Source of the DNA: Rhodoblastus sp963704565
GTDB lineage: Bacteria; Pseudomonadota; Alphaproteobacteria; Rhizobiales; Beijerinckiaceae
Assembly: GCA_963704565.1 (NCBI GenBank)
Contig: OY969917.1
Location: 2,232,001 to 2,296,000 of the forward strand
DNA length: 64,000 bases
Reading direction: 5' to 3'
Shown: in pieces, positions 23,868-33,802 of the stretch
Layout of the letters: the number at the start of each line of letters is the position of its first letter
How positions within the stretch are numbered: the stretch's first letter is position 1
The notes under the pieces: generated by a model
The model's database searches: none
What the model was told of the DNA's origin: nothing
What the model saw: only the letters and a program-made list of their open reading frames with translations
Program-made: the position numbers and the translations under genes

Positions 23868-24418
23868 GATGTGGGGGGGTTAATCAGGAGAAGGTGGAAC
23901 GACAGCCGCACCTGGCCGCCGGTGAAGGCCGCTCCGGTCGAGGCGACCAGAATATTGGTCGCCGAATAACTGCCATAGGGCCCGACAACGCCATAATTGG
24001 TCGAGCCGGCCGCGACGCCGAGCGTGCCGCCGAACTGTGTTGCATTGCCGGATGTTCCGACATTGAAGGCCGGCGCGCCGGTGATCGCCGTCAACACCCG
24101 GCAGCCGACGCCAAGCACAATGCAATTGGCCGGGATTTGTATTCCCGCCGTGACGGACGTGCCGGAAGACAGGGCGACGGTCTGCTCGATGACCTGAAAC
24201 TTGATCGCCGCGCCATTCGCGCCGAGCGCGATTGGCGTCAGCGCGGCGTTCCCGGTAACGACTTCCGACAGCTTCGCCGCCGGCCAGCCGCCCGGAGTCG
24301 CGCCGTCGTGAATGGTGACGCGGTTGTTGGTCGTATCGATGATCAATTCACCTTGGGCGCCAGTGTAAGCAGCGACGTTCGCCGCCGTGTCGCGGCGACG
24401 TTTGACCTGTACGGACAT
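23864..24418 (-). CDS. tail fibre protein with Mtd-like N-terminal head-binding motif
   Basis: 184 residues. The N-terminus (VQVKRRRDTAANVAAYTGAQ, then GELIIDTTNNRVTIHDG) matches the short virion-anchoring repeat seen at the start of many phage fibres, including the Mtd N-terminal domain. The rest is a beta-rich domain. It follows the tail hub gene directly, the usual place for a fibre. No reverse transcriptase or template repeat of a diversity-generating retroelement was found nearby. Confidence 0.75.
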   Translation of the reverse strand: MSVQVKRRRDTAANVAAYTGAQGELIIDTTNNRVTIHDGATPGGWPAAKLSEVVTGNAALTPIALGANGAAIKFQVIEQTVALSSGTSVTAGIQIPANCIVLGVGCRVLTAITGAPAFNVGTSGNATQFGGTLGVAAGSTNYGVVGPYGSYSATNILVASTGAAFTGGQVRLSFHLLLINPPTS

Positions 24419-24505
24419 TCGATTTTCCTTGACAAATTGCGCGAAGCGCCAGGCCCGAACGGGCCGCCGAGCTCGTGCGAGGGGCGCCGCGAAGCGGCAC
24501 GAAAA

Positions 24506-26626
24506 TCATGACGTGCAATTGCCGAGGTCGATGATGGTCGTCACCGTCGTCGAAACAGTCCCGTAATCGTCGCTTTCCGAAACGCTATCGCGGGAGACAT
24601 GGCCGAAGTCCATCGCGGTCCCAATCGCCCGCGCGGATGCGACCGGCCCGAGCGTCCCCGTTCCGGCGATCGCGTAGCTATAGGCCGTGCAAGCCGAAAG
24701 CTCCTGCAAGCCGCCGCCGAAAATGTTGAACGACTGGGATTTCAGATAGATCGTCTGTCCGATTTCGGCGTTCGGGACCGTATATTTCAGGATCGCGGAA
24801 TCGAGCAGACAGAAGGGCGCCCCAGCGCTTGCGCCGCTTGCCGGCAATCCGGCTTGGCCGCGATAGAGCCCGGTCAGATTATATTGGTTCGCGGCGGTTA
24901 GCGTGGCGGTGGTGTAGGAGAGATATTCGCCGCCGACATAGCATAGGGTCACGCCCTGCGCCGCGGTCGCCGCCGATGTCGAAGCCAGCGAACCGCCGCT
25001 TTCGGTCAGATTGACCGCCAGAGTGTCCGTCGTGTCCGGGTTGGCGGCGCCATAGGACGGCAGGGAAGCAGAGAGGACGCCCTGTTTCGCGGCGAAATAG
25101 ATCGTCTCGACCTGTGCATAGGTTGTCCCGTCGATCGACGCCGAAACGATGCAGCCGCCCCAATTCGGGTCGCCGTTCTGTGGTGAAACGCCGATCCAAA
25201 GCTCGACCGTGTTGCCCGTCAGGGGCGGCGGCGGCTCGATAATCAGCGGCGCATTGACCGAATTCGGCGTATTCGATGCGCTTGGCGCCCCGTTGCTCAC
25301 GGCCTGGACCGGATAGGCGACCCCGGTGGCGACGCCAGCCGGGAATTCCTCGGCCGTGACCGTCAGAACGCCGTTTTCGTCCTCTTCGATGTCGATAATG
25401 CGGACTGTCGCCGCATTGAGCCCGATCAATGGGTCCGTCAGTTGAATGAGGTCCATCGGGTCAAGCAGGCAGAATTCCTCGCCGAGCTTGAACTTGTAGG
25501 CGTCGCGGATATAGAGCGCGCGTTGCAGGATCAATTGCGCCGATGTCTGCGCGATCCCAACGTCGCAAATTTCGTGCGCCGTGACGGTCGAGCCGACGCG
25601 AAGGCCGAAACGGTCGATCATCGACTGATCCCATACCGTGACCGGCCCGGTGTTGTAATTGTCGCTGCGGCCCATGATTTCGAGCGATTGCCAATTCGGG
25701 AGCGAATAAGGATCGGATCGCGTGATCTGGACCGGGTCTTCACCCTGCGAATAAACGAAGTCCTCGTCCGTCAGGCTGTAAAGCGGCGTCGTGTCCGGCG
25801 TGAAGGCGGCGCCGTTGCCGGTCACGGCCGTATCGCCCAAAGGAATGACCTTGAGCATCCCATCCGACCAGATCGCAGTCGAATTGGTCACTTGCAGCCA
25901 GCGCGAAACGATCGACGAGGCCGTTTCGGAAGTATTCAGCGTCGGCGACAGCGCAATCCCGACCGCCTTGCAATAAGTCTGGTAGCCATAGGCCGAATTA
26001 TAGAGCGAGTCCGAACTGATTGAGGCGGCGGGGAAACCGACGCCATATTGGCTGTTGGTCAGGAAGTCATAGATCATTTGCGCCGGATCGGCATCGATCC
26101 CGTTGAACCCCGAGCCGGCCAGGATGCCGTAAACCTCGAAATTGTTGCTGTTGATCCCGCCCGATGAGCCAAGCCACCAACTCGCGGCGCAGACGTAGCA
26201 TGTGCCCGGATAGGTGAGCGCCTGGCTCGGATAGGTCGCCGCGAGATAGGGCCAGACCGCTTGCGGCGTTGAGCCGTTGTAAAAGGCCAGACCGAGATTG
26301 CCGAGTGTGAAGGCGACCGGGGAAGACTGCCAGACTTGCCCGATCTGGCTGACTGGCCCCTCGCAGACGCCCATGATGATGTCGGCGGTATAGTTCCAGC
26401 TCGTCGTTTGGCCCTTGCCGCCGCCGCCCTTGCCGCCGCCCTTGCCGCCGCTCGTCGGGTGAGCCTGGAAATTCTCGTACCAGAGGACATTCGGCGCGAC
26501 GACGTTGCGGCCATAGACGATTGGGACCGGGACCGCGCCGGAGGTCGTCTGGACCTGGAGCCCGGAATATTCGGTGATCGTCGTTTCGCGCGACCACCAT
26601 GGCCCCTGATTTGAATTTCCTCCCAT
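24506..26626 (-). CDS. phage tail hub/host-specificity protein (GTA gp15 hub-like)
   Basis: 706 residues. The N-terminal region (VPIVYGRNVVAPNVLWYENF, a Gly/Lys linker, then WNYTADIIMGVCEGP) and the middle (SDPYSLPNWQSLEI, FKLGEEFCLLDPMDLIQLTD) are characteristic of the phage-tail_3 hub part of RcGTA gp15 and siphophage baseplate hubs. The GTA TIM-barrel domain usually fused in front of it is absent here and lies in another gene (28700-32496). Start ATG 26626 abuts the peptidase stop. Confidence 0.85.
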   Translation of the reverse strand: MGGNSNQGPWWSRETTITEYSGLQVQTTSGAVPVPIVYGRNVVAPNVLWYENFQAHPTSGGKGGGKGGGGKGQTTSWNYTADIIMGVCEGPVSQIGQVWQSSPVAFTLGNLGLAFYNGSTPQAVWPYLAATYPSQALTYPGTCYVCAASWWLGSSGGINSNNFEVYGILAGSGFNGIDADPAQMIYDFLTNSQYGVGFPAASISSDSLYNSAYGYQTYCKAVGIALSPTLNTSETASSIVSRWLQVTNSTAIWSDGMLKVIPLGDTAVTGNGAAFTPDTTPLYSLTDEDFVYSQGEDPVQITRSDPYSLPNWQSLEIMGRSDNYNTGPVTVWDQSMIDRFGLRVGSTVTAHEICDVGIAQTSAQLILQRALYIRDAYKFKLGEEFCLLDPMDLIQLTDPLIGLNAATVRIIDIEEDENGVLTVTAEEFPAGVATGVAYPVQAVSNGAPSASNTPNSVNAPLIIEPPPPLTGNTVELWIGVSPQNGDPNWGGCIVSASIDGTTYAQVETIYFAAKQGVLSASLPSYGAANPDTTDTLAVNLTESGGSLASTSAATAAQGVTLCYVGGEYLSYTTATLTAANQYNLTGLYRGQAGLPASGASAGAPFCLLDSAILKYTVPNAEIGQTIYLKSQSFNIFGGGLQELSACTAYSYAIAGTGTLGPVASARAIGTAMDFGHVSRDSVSESDDYGTVSTTVTTIIDLGNCTS

Positions 26627-27087
26627 CAGGACGCCCTCTTTTCAGCCCACAGCGAGAAAAAACGGACCTTGCGAACGGGCTTGGTCAAGTCGCCGTTCCG
26701 GGCCAGATGTTCCTCGACGACGCAGCGCGACATGGCATAGGCATGGACGAGCGACAGCGGCGCGGCGGCGGTGACGATCCCGCCGTGCGAATAGCAGCGG
26801 CCAAAGCGGAAAACCGCGATGTCGCCCTGCCCCGGCGTCTCGACCTCGCCGCAATTGTCCTTGACCCAGCCGAGATATTTTTCCTCGTCGTTGTGCATCA
26901 TCCAGTCGCACGGATAGGGGCGCGGGTCGAAGGGCGGCACGAGCCCCAGATCGACGAAAACGCGCACCAGCAGCATCCCGCAATCGACGCCGACGCCGCG
27001 AATGTCGGCAGTGTCATGATAGGGCGTCCCGATCCATTTCCGCACTTCGGCGGCGACCGCCGCGCGCTGTTGCGCTTCGCTCATCAT
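26626..27087 (-). CDS. NlpC/P60-type phage cell-wall peptidase (GTA gp14-like)
   Basis: 153 residues from ATG 27087, overlapping the DUF2163 stop (ATGA). The catalytic Cys is in GVGVDCGMLLVRVF (Cys 36) and the His in GRCYSHGGIV (His 101), with a further conserved LVHAYA. It is the tail-tip peptidase that opens peptidoglycan during DNA delivery in GTAs and siphophages. A longer frame to 27813 covers the DUF2163 gene in another phase and is rejected. Confidence 0.9.
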   Translation of the reverse strand: MMSEAQQRAAVAAEVRKWIGTPYHDTADIRGVGVDCGMLLVRVFVDLGLVPPFDPRPYPCDWMMHNDEEKYLGWVKDNCGEVETPGQGDIAVFRFGRCYSHGGIVTAAAPLSLVHAYAMSRCVVEEHLARNGDLTKPVRKVRFFSLWAEKRAS

Positions 27088-28016
27088 TTGCCGGCGCCTT
27101 TGCCCTGTCCCTGGTTCCAACTCGCCGAGAGAGGCCCCGTCATGACCTGCGGCGGCGGGACGAAGGGATAGCCGCGAAAATTCGACAGGTTGCTGAATTT
27201 GCTTTGACAAGTCGCCATCGTGTGGTCGCAGCCCTGCGCGGCCGTGAAGGCGTCGCCGACGGAGGGCAATTCCGGCAAAGGATAGGCCAGGGTCAGGCCG
27301 GCCGAACTCGCCGATTTGATCGTCGCCACGGCGCCTGAATTCGCGCCGGAAGTGAAAGTGATGGTTCCCTGCGCATAGGCGGTCGAGGCCGAGGACCATG
27401 GTATCCAGGTATTCGTCGCTCCAGAGCCGACCGTTCCGTTCGCCGAATATGTGCCGCGCGCCAGTCCGCAGCCCGAATCGTACAGGACATGCGTGCATTG
27501 CGGCGACCAGAGCCGGCGCGGCATGCCGATGCTGAGAAAAACCGTGTCCGCCGCGACTGTCACTTGCGCCGTCGTGCGCCCGATCTCGTCTATCGCGGCG
27601 ACCCGGCCCTTGAACATGACGGCTGTGCCGATTGGAACGAGCGAGCCGGCCGTCGTCGCCCAGGATGAAAAGAAGGCCTTTTCGCGCTGGATGATCGCGC
27701 CGTCGAAGGCGCCTTGCTGCAACGCCTGCAAAAAGGGAATGCCGCCGAGCGTGTCGGTTGAGCGCGCGGAGATCGTGATTTTCTGCTGGTCGACGCTCAC
27801 GCCGAGCGAGCATTTATAGCGCAGGCCCGAGACAAGGACCGACGACCCCGAATAATTGTAGCCGTTCCATGCGACGGGCAAATCCAGGTTGGTGTAGGTC
27901 AGGATCGAGCCGTTCGCGAGCCAGATGGTGAACAGGTCGCCGACTTGCAGCGGCGCGTCCGAAGTCGGGCGCAGGTCATTCAGAAAAGTCACAAGCGCGG
28001 CGGTCGCTGATTTCAC
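27084..28016 (-). CDS. DUF2163 tail-tip protein (GTA gp13-like)
   Basis: 310 residues from GTG 28016 (AGGAGCATAAG upstream; GTGA overlap with the DUF2460 gene). The family C-terminal signature is complete: GCDHTMATCQSKFSNLSNF, then RGYPFVPP. Upstream cysteines (CTHVLYDSGCGL) fit the iron-sulfur-binding distal tail protein described for RcGTA gp13. Part of a four-gene overlapping tail-tip module. Confidence 0.9.
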   Translation of the reverse strand: MKSATAALVTFLNDLRPTSDAPLQVGDLFTIWLANGSILTYTNLDLPVAWNGYNYSGSSVLVSGLRYKCSLGVSVDQQKITISARSTDTLGGIPFLQALQQGAFDGAIIQREKAFFSSWATTAGSLVPIGTAVMFKGRVAAIDEIGRTTAQVTVAADTVFLSIGMPRRLWSPQCTHVLYDSGCGLARGTYSANGTVGSGATNTWIPWSSASTAYAQGTITFTSGANSGAVATIKSASSAGLTLAYPLPELPSVGDAFTAAQGCDHTMATCQSKFSNLSNFRGYPFVPPPQVMTGPLSASWNQGQGKGAGK

Positions 28017-28618
28017 CTTATGCTCCTGAATTTGATGCTTTTGTTTTGCCAGGCGCCGGAAGCGAATTCCTCGAAGTCCATCTGATCGTCGAGGAACCGG
28101 CATTGGAACGCGTAAGTCCCCGTCCAGGCGATCGCGGCGCCCGAAGCCGGCGCGCTCGAGAAGGTGATCGTGTTCGGGGCGGTGAAGGCATAAGCGCCTG
28201 TCGCGACGCCGTTGACGGTGACGCTCGAAATCCCGGTCACATAGGAAACCGGCTCGAAATAGCCCCCGATCGCGCGGCCGAGCATGAAGGCTGTCGTCGT
28301 TCCATCGCCGGTTCCAACGGTTTGGCCCGATACGGCGCTGTCTGTCGGATCGACATAGAGAAACGAGTTCAGCTGGCCCTGCGCGGTCAGAAAAAAGCCG
28401 ATAAGCGTTTGCAGCGATTGCGCCTGCAGACCTAAGAAGCCGCCCGAAGAATCGAGACCGTCGAAAGTCAGTTCGAATTCATAGAGCGCATGGGCGTAAA
28501 GCCCGGCTCGGACTTCGCGGCCTGAGACATGCGAGGCGACGCGCGTCGAGAAGAGCGGTTTCTTGTGAACGCTCGACCCCTGGCCGGGGAGCGTCGGAAA
28601 GGTTGGCGGTGTGGTCAT
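28013..28618 (-). CDS. DUF2460 distal tail protein (GTA gp12-like)
   Basis: 201 residues. DUF2460 features: an N-terminal SSVHKKPLFSTRVASHVSGR with the conserved Ser-Gly-Arg-Glu, then FELTFDGLD, the VGTGDGTTTAFMLGR hairpin and a C-terminal FEEFASGAWQNKSIKFRSIR. It is a paralogue of the C-terminal domain of the TIM-barrel protein encoded just upstream, so this locus has two DUF2460 domains. Confidence 0.88.
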   Translation of the reverse strand: MTTPPTFPTLPGQGSSVHKKPLFSTRVASHVSGREVRAGLYAHALYEFELTFDGLDSSGGFLGLQAQSLQTLIGFFLTAQGQLNSFLYVDPTDSAVSGQTVGTGDGTTTAFMLGRAIGGYFEPVSYVTGISSVTVNGVATGAYAFTAPNTITFSSAPASGAAIAWTGTYAFQCRFLDDQMDFEEFASGAWQNKSIKFRSIR

Positions 28619-28665
28619 TTTACCCCTGTCGGATGAGACTCTCGATGACCGCCTCGCGGCGCTCC

Positions 28666-28703
28666 ATAGCCCGTCTTTAGACGGGCGTCTCGCGACGCCC
28701 TAC
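28666..28703 (+). repeat. palindromic repeat, copy D
   Basis: GCCCGTC-TTTA-GACGGGCGTC-TCGC-GACGCCC: the same double hairpin as copies A-C. It lies between two tail genes and provides the TAG stop codon of the upstream TIM-barrel/DUF2460 gene (28700-28702). Confidence 0.82.
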
Positions 28704-30606
28704 GAACGTACCGTCTCAATTCTGATCGAGCCGGCGGCCCACAACCCCGACATGAATTCCTCAAGGTCTTCCGTGTCGTCGGAAAAGCGCGCCAGATGCG
28801 CGGCTGAAAAGTCGATCGTCAGGATCGCGCCGGCGGCGGGCGCCGAGGCGAAAGCGATCGTCGCCGGCAGGATCGAAACGCTGAAGGCGTTCGCGGATTG
28901 CGCGACGCCGTCGACATAAACGATCGGCGCGCCGAGAAGCGCCTGAACCGGCTCGATGAATCCGCCGAGCGTCCGCGTCAGGACGAAGGTCCGCGTGGAC
29001 CCGTCGCCAACGCCAAGCGGCGCGCCGGAATAGGCGCCAAGGCCCCTGGGCGGCGCGAACAGGAACGGCGTTTCCTCACCGGCGACCTCGTCGATGAAGG
29101 CCAGCAACTGCTGCAGTTCGTTGAAGCCGGAATCCGAGCGCAGCACGTCGAATTTCAATTCGATGTCCCACAGCGGCGAGGCGATTTGCGCCGTCCGCGT
29201 CTCCCGGCCCGAAACCTTGGCCGCTGTCCGGGTCAAAAAGCGCGGCTTGTAATGCACGCTCCAGCCCTGCCCCATGAATGCCGGGAACGCCGCATAGGAG
29301 CCAGGCCCCGGCGGCGAGGCCGGCGTTGGGATCGCGACATAAGGCCCCTTGCCGCCGATCCAGTTGCCGGCCGGCCAGTTGTCCGTGTCGCCCCACACGC
29401 TCGAATCGAGCGGGAAGGTGGGGAACGGCCGCGCATCCCAATTCCAGGCGCAGCAGAACAGCGTCAGGATCATCGGCCCCGAGGCCGCGTTCGGAACATT
29501 GGCCGCGTTCGACCAATAGTCATGGATCGTCTGCAAAGCGAGATTGGACAGAAAATCGTCACGCTGCGGCGTCCATGTCTCGCCATCCGACGAGTTCCAG
29601 ATCGACCAGAAGGGCGTTTCGCTTTCGGTCGATTTCGGATCGAAAAAGACGTTCGGCTGGTTGGTGCAGCGATCGACCGTCGCGAAGCCATATTCGGCGA
29701 AGACGATCGGCTTCATTTGCGCCGTCCATTGCGTCGTCGGGCCGCGTGGAATCCATCCCTGCCCGTCACCAGTGTCATAGACGGCCTGATGGGTGTCGCC
29801 CCACCACCAGCGAAACTGCTTGCGGCCCAGAAGCTGCTGTTCCGCCGAAAAAGCGTTGCGGCTCTGGGTCAGCCGGTCGCCTTCCGGCAGGCTGACCATC
29901 AGGCCCGAGAGATTCGGGTCAAGGCCGCGCCCGCCGTTGGTGGAATCGTTATAGAACCAGTTGAATTGCTCGCCGCCCTCGATGTTGCCGGACAGATAGG
30001 CCTCGGAATAGAGCGTCGGCGAACCGGAAAGCCCGAGCCCGCTCATGGACGAGGCCGATGGCGGCCAGGTCGTGGCCTTGGCCGCCGTCCAATTCGCGCA
30101 ATCGAGGCCGCCGGTCCCGGTCGTCCAGTCCGAAAGCGGCAGATAATTGTCGAAGGAGACGACATCGATATTCGGCGAGGCGAACAGGGAATCGAGATGC
30201 GGCCATTGGCCGTTTTCGCCCGGATGTTGCCAACCGTTCCAACTCGACCAGTCCGGCGAATAAGCGATCAGGTTTTTCCAGGCTGTGAGGTTCTTCGTCA
30301 GGCCCGCGCCGTCGAAGACCGAGCGGACATCGCTGGCGAGCTGCGTCAGGCCGGCGACAAAGGGATAATCCCAGGTCGCATGACCGTAGGCGTCGGTCCC
30401 GCCGGCGGGTGTCCACGCCGGCCCTCTGATGATCTCGAGCCCGCGCAATTCGGAGCCGAGCACGAACAGATCGACGCCGCCCGCGATCACGCAAAGATTA
30501 GCGTAATGCAGGATCATCCGCCGATAGGTGTAATCGGTCAGCGAGCCCGAATAATCAATGGTCAGATTGGTCGTGTCGCGCGTGAATTGCGAGGTCGACG
30601 CCGAGC

Positions 30607-31877
30607 CACGGCTGTCCGGTTCAGCATGGGCTGAACTCGATTGTGAATTGGTTAGGGCATTGGCTTGTTGTCGGGGGCGGTCCGAGCAGTCGGTCGATTG
30701 GCCTTCGGTGCATAAGGTTGGCTCGGACGAGGCGCGTAAAGCTGAGGAGGCTTTCGACTTCGTTTTGAGCGGCATGGGCGAGGCGCAGCAGCACGAAGGC
30801 GATCAGCGCCACGGCGATCTGGATGCGGACGGCATTCTCGTTTCGGCCGAGGAAGTGATTGATTTTCAATGTTTGTTTAATCCAGCGAAAGAACAATTCG
30901 ATCTGCCAGCGACGTTTGTAGAGCGCCGCGATCTCGGCGGCGGGCGCGTCAATATCATTGGAAAGAATGCGCAAAATCTTGCCGGTTTCGATGCGTACGC
31001 AAACCTCGCGCACCGGGTCGGAAAATGGATTTTTCCGGCTCGCCGCGAGCCGCTGCGGCAAGAGGCCGATCCGATCACTCAGGATATCGCCCCCGGGGGG
31101 AACCGCGCTTTCGACGACATTGGAAAGCCGGGTGTTGGTTTTCAGCCTCGTCACGATCCGACAACCGGCGGCATCAAGATCGGCCCACCAGCCGTAATCG
31201 TAATAGCCCAGGTCGAATACATAGGTCGCCATGGGGTCGATGGGCATCTCCTTGGCGGCGACAATGTCGTTGATTTTCGGGCTGCTCAGCGAGGCGTAGA
31301 TCGGGCAGTCCGCGTCGGGATCATAGACAACATGCAGTTTGGCGCCGCAGGCGTTGGCCGAGAAGCGCGCCCAATCGGCGGACAGGGCGCTCAGGCGAAA
31401 GCTGGTGGAATCGATCAGCAGCAAGGGCTCGCGCAATTTCTTGCGAAAGCCCGGCAGGGCCTGCCCGACAAGCCTGGTGAAGAGCGAGGTGAACACATCG
31501 GCGCTGCGCAGCGAATTGGCGTCGGACAGGGTAGAACGCGACAGTTTGGCAGCGCCCAGATGATAAAGTTTCGACCCATGGCTGTCGAACGCGCCGACAA
31601 TATCGCGCAAGCTCTCCGCTCCCGCCAGCTGCCCGTAAAGCATGGCCAGAAGCTGGTTTTTAGTCGTCAGCTTGCGAATGCGGGCGTCGGCACTGTGCTT
31701 TTCCACAAGCCCATCGAAGGCGCCCCATGGAATCAGCTTGGTCAGAGCGTGAAACACGCTAGTTTGATGCTGCACGGCGTTTTTCCTTCTCGTGTCCAGA
31801 TGAGTCGCCAAACCCTCTGAACAGAGTAGAATCAATGCCGTGCAGCCTGTCCACCAAAACTCAACCGGACAGCCGTG
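30607..31877 (-). mobile_element. IS4-family insertion sequence, copy 2 (1271 bp)
   Basis: Same ends (CACGGCTGTCCGGTT / AACCGGACAGCCGTG) and length as copy 1, inverted relative to it. The 9-bp target duplication ACGCCGAGC is perfect (30598-30606 and 31878-31886). Perfect duplications and near-identity of the two copies point to recent transposition. Confidence 0.96.
30621..31775 (-). CDS. IS4-family transposase (copy 2)
   Basis: 384 residues from GTG 31775, identical to the copy 1 product except Ala in GQALPGF. All DDE motifs and the Y-R-E-K signature are intact, so it should be active. The frame is open further upstream to 31835. Confidence 0.95.
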   Translation of the reverse strand: MQHQTSVFHALTKLIPWGAFDGLVEKHSADARIRKLTTKNQLLAMLYGQLAGAESLRDIVGAFDSHGSKLYHLGAAKLSRSTLSDANSLRSADVFTSLFTRLVGQALPGFRKKLREPLLLIDSTSFRLSALSADWARFSANACGAKLHVVYDPDADCPIYASLSSPKINDIVAAKEMPIDPMATYVFDLGYYDYGWWADLDAAGCRIVTRLKTNTRLSNVVESAVPPGGDILSDRIGLLPQRLAASRKNPFSDPVREVCVRIETGKILRILSNDIDAPAAEIAALYKRRWQIELFFRWIKQTLKINHFLGRNENAVRIQIAVALIAFVLLRLAHAAQNEVESLLSFTRLVRANLMHRRPIDRLLGPPPTTSQCPNQFTIEFSPC

Positions 31878-32499
31878 ACGCCGAGCCGAGGAAGGCGTCC
31901 ACCGTGGCGGTCGCCGCGCTCGACAGGTCTGACGAAAGCCCGATGCGCCCGCGCCAGGGTTTTCCGGGCGCGTCCATCAGGATGAACGGGTAAAAAATGA
32001 CCCGCAAACCGCGCGATTTCAAGTCCTGGATGCAGCGAACGACGCTCTGATCCGATGGCGTGCCGCCGTAGGTGAAACTTCCGTTGGTCTGGCTGATCGG
32101 GATGAGCTGACCCGTATCGGCCTGCGTCAGGCTTGAACATTGCCAGTTGACCGAACCCCACGATCCGCCGTTCTCGCTCTCGAATGCGCCCTCGATATAG
32201 GTGGTCGAGGGATAAATCTGGCATGAGGCCGCATTGGTCGAATTGCCGAACCACGCGACGACGAGCGCGACCGTCTGGCATTCCGGGTGTTCGGCCTGCA
32301 ACTGGTCGATGGCATAGGAATAATCGGTTTTGGTTCCGCCCGGCGCGTAATAGCAATTGATCGGCGCGCGGCTTTCCAGCGCGCCGCCGCCGCCAAAGCC
32401 GCCGGTCGGATTCCAGCGCGCCCCTTCCACCGGGATCGTGTCGTAAGTGAACTCCCCCGTCGCCGGCAGAAGGCAGACGCCGAAAACCTGAGCCATGTC

Positions 32500-33772
32500 T
32501 TACGTCGTCGCCAATCGGCGAAGCCCCAAATGATCGCCGTTCTTCACGGCTTGATTCATCGCGTTCATGATCTGGCGCGAATTGTTGGACAGCCAATTCT
32601 TGACCGAGCCGGAGTCCAACGCGCTGACGTTCAAATGAACATGCGTGTCGCCGCTCGCCGCATTCGCGCCGCCGCCATTGGCGGCGCTCGACAGCATCGA
32701 GCGGAACGCGCCGGCTTCCGCCGCCGGCATCACCATTTCGTTGCGGTGGACCATGGCGACCTGATCCTGGTCGATCTGCCAGGCGCCTATGTCGAAGGCG
32801 GCCATCGACAGGACCGCGCCTTTGACCGCCGCGCCCTCCGCCACAGCCGCCGGACCGATGAAAGGCGCCATGAAGGCGGTCGCGCCGGCGCCTGCCGTTC
32901 CAGCGTCAACCGTGATCGACTTGACCGCATTGCTGATGACCGCAGCGATCCCGCTCGTCGCTTCGCCGCCGGCAATCCCGGAGCGTGCGGCGGCGCCGGC
33001 CAGCGCCGCGGCCGTCTTCTGGCTTTCCGCCGTCTGCGACAGGACAACCAGCGCGATCTGCTTTTTTGCCCAGTCGGCGACGATCTGAACGCCCATGCGG
33101 ATGAATTGCGAAACGACGGATTCCGCCACCGAGCCCATCACCTGACTGAACGTGCGGCCATGATAGATCATGCCGGTCAACCCGGATGAGAACGACGACG
33201 CCATCGAGTTCAACGACCTGATCCATCGGTCGGACGATCTGCTCGACCGACTGCAACATGATCTTCTGGCTTTGCAGCCCATATTTCGTGTCGAGCGCCA
33301 GCATTCGGTTCAGGATTGCCTGGCGCTGCTGCACACTCAGATCGCCGAGTTGCAACTCCTTCGCGAGCAGCGCCCGTTCCGCCGAATATTCCTGGTCGAG
33401 CGCCGCTTGCGTCGCCGCCAGACGTTGGTTCGCGCTCAGTATCTTCAGCTTGGTCAGTTCGGCATAAAGCGATTTCTTTTCCGCGAAGGCGGCCCGCTCG
33501 GCCGCGAGTTCGCCGTTGATCGCCGTGAGGCTCGATTGCGCGGCCTGCCGTTGCGAAGCGCTGGCCTCGCGCGACGCCTCGCCCACTTTGGTCAGCGCGC
33601 TGGCGGCGCCCGTTCCGAAGGTGGAGAAGGTCTGCGATGTCTTGCCAATGCTGGCGGCGACCTGATTGACCCCCGTGGGTAGCGTCTTGAGCGCCTCCGA
33701 AACGCGCGCGACGCCGTCGAGAAAATCGGACGGGTCGGCGCCAAAGGAAATCGAAACGTTGGAAACGGCCAT
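32500..33772 (-). pseudogene. tail tape-measure protein, frameshifted
   Basis: The first part (ATG 33772: MAVSNVSISFGADPSDFLDG, then a long coiled-coil-prone Ala/Gln/Glu region to SVEQIVRPMDQVV) and the second part (LNSMASSFSSGLTGMIYHGR, FSQVMGSVAESVVSQFIRMG, C-terminal NHLHV-like domain to 32500) lie in different frames. They join near 33210-33225 with a +1 shift and no obvious slippery sequence. The whole would be only about 420 residues, implying a short tail as in GTAs. The frameshift would abolish tail assembly. Confidence 0.82.
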
Positions 33773-33802
33773 GCTCTCTCTCTTCGCGCGCTCGTCGCGC
33801 CG

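Larger units (their letters stand above)
28700..32496 (-). pseudogene. GTA-type TIM-barrel tail protein fused to DUF2460, split by IS4-family copy 2
   Basis: Joining the frame across the insertion gives about 838 residues. The N-terminal part starts MAQVFGVCLLPATGEFTYDT and ends at GSA. After the element it resumes STSQFTRDTTNL. The middle is the GTA TIM-barrel (glycoside-hydrolase-like) domain: FVLGSELRGLEIIRG, IAYSPDWSSWNGWQHPGENG, IDVVSFDNYLPLSDW, KPIVFAEYGF. The C-terminal about 200 residues are a DUF2460 domain (GWSVHYKPRFLTRTAAKVSG, LEEFMSGLWAAGSIRIETV). The target duplication ACGCCGAGC proves the split is by transposition. Confidence 0.9.

Noticed and set aside
23864..24418. Diversity-generating retroelement suggested by the Mtd-like fibre N-terminus
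   Set aside because: No reverse transcriptase gene, no template/variable repeat pair and no C-type lectin domain were found in the window.
28898..30634. 578-codon plus-strand open frame
   Set aside because: Antisense to the TIM-barrel/DUF2460 gene, whose motifs are clear on the minus strand.
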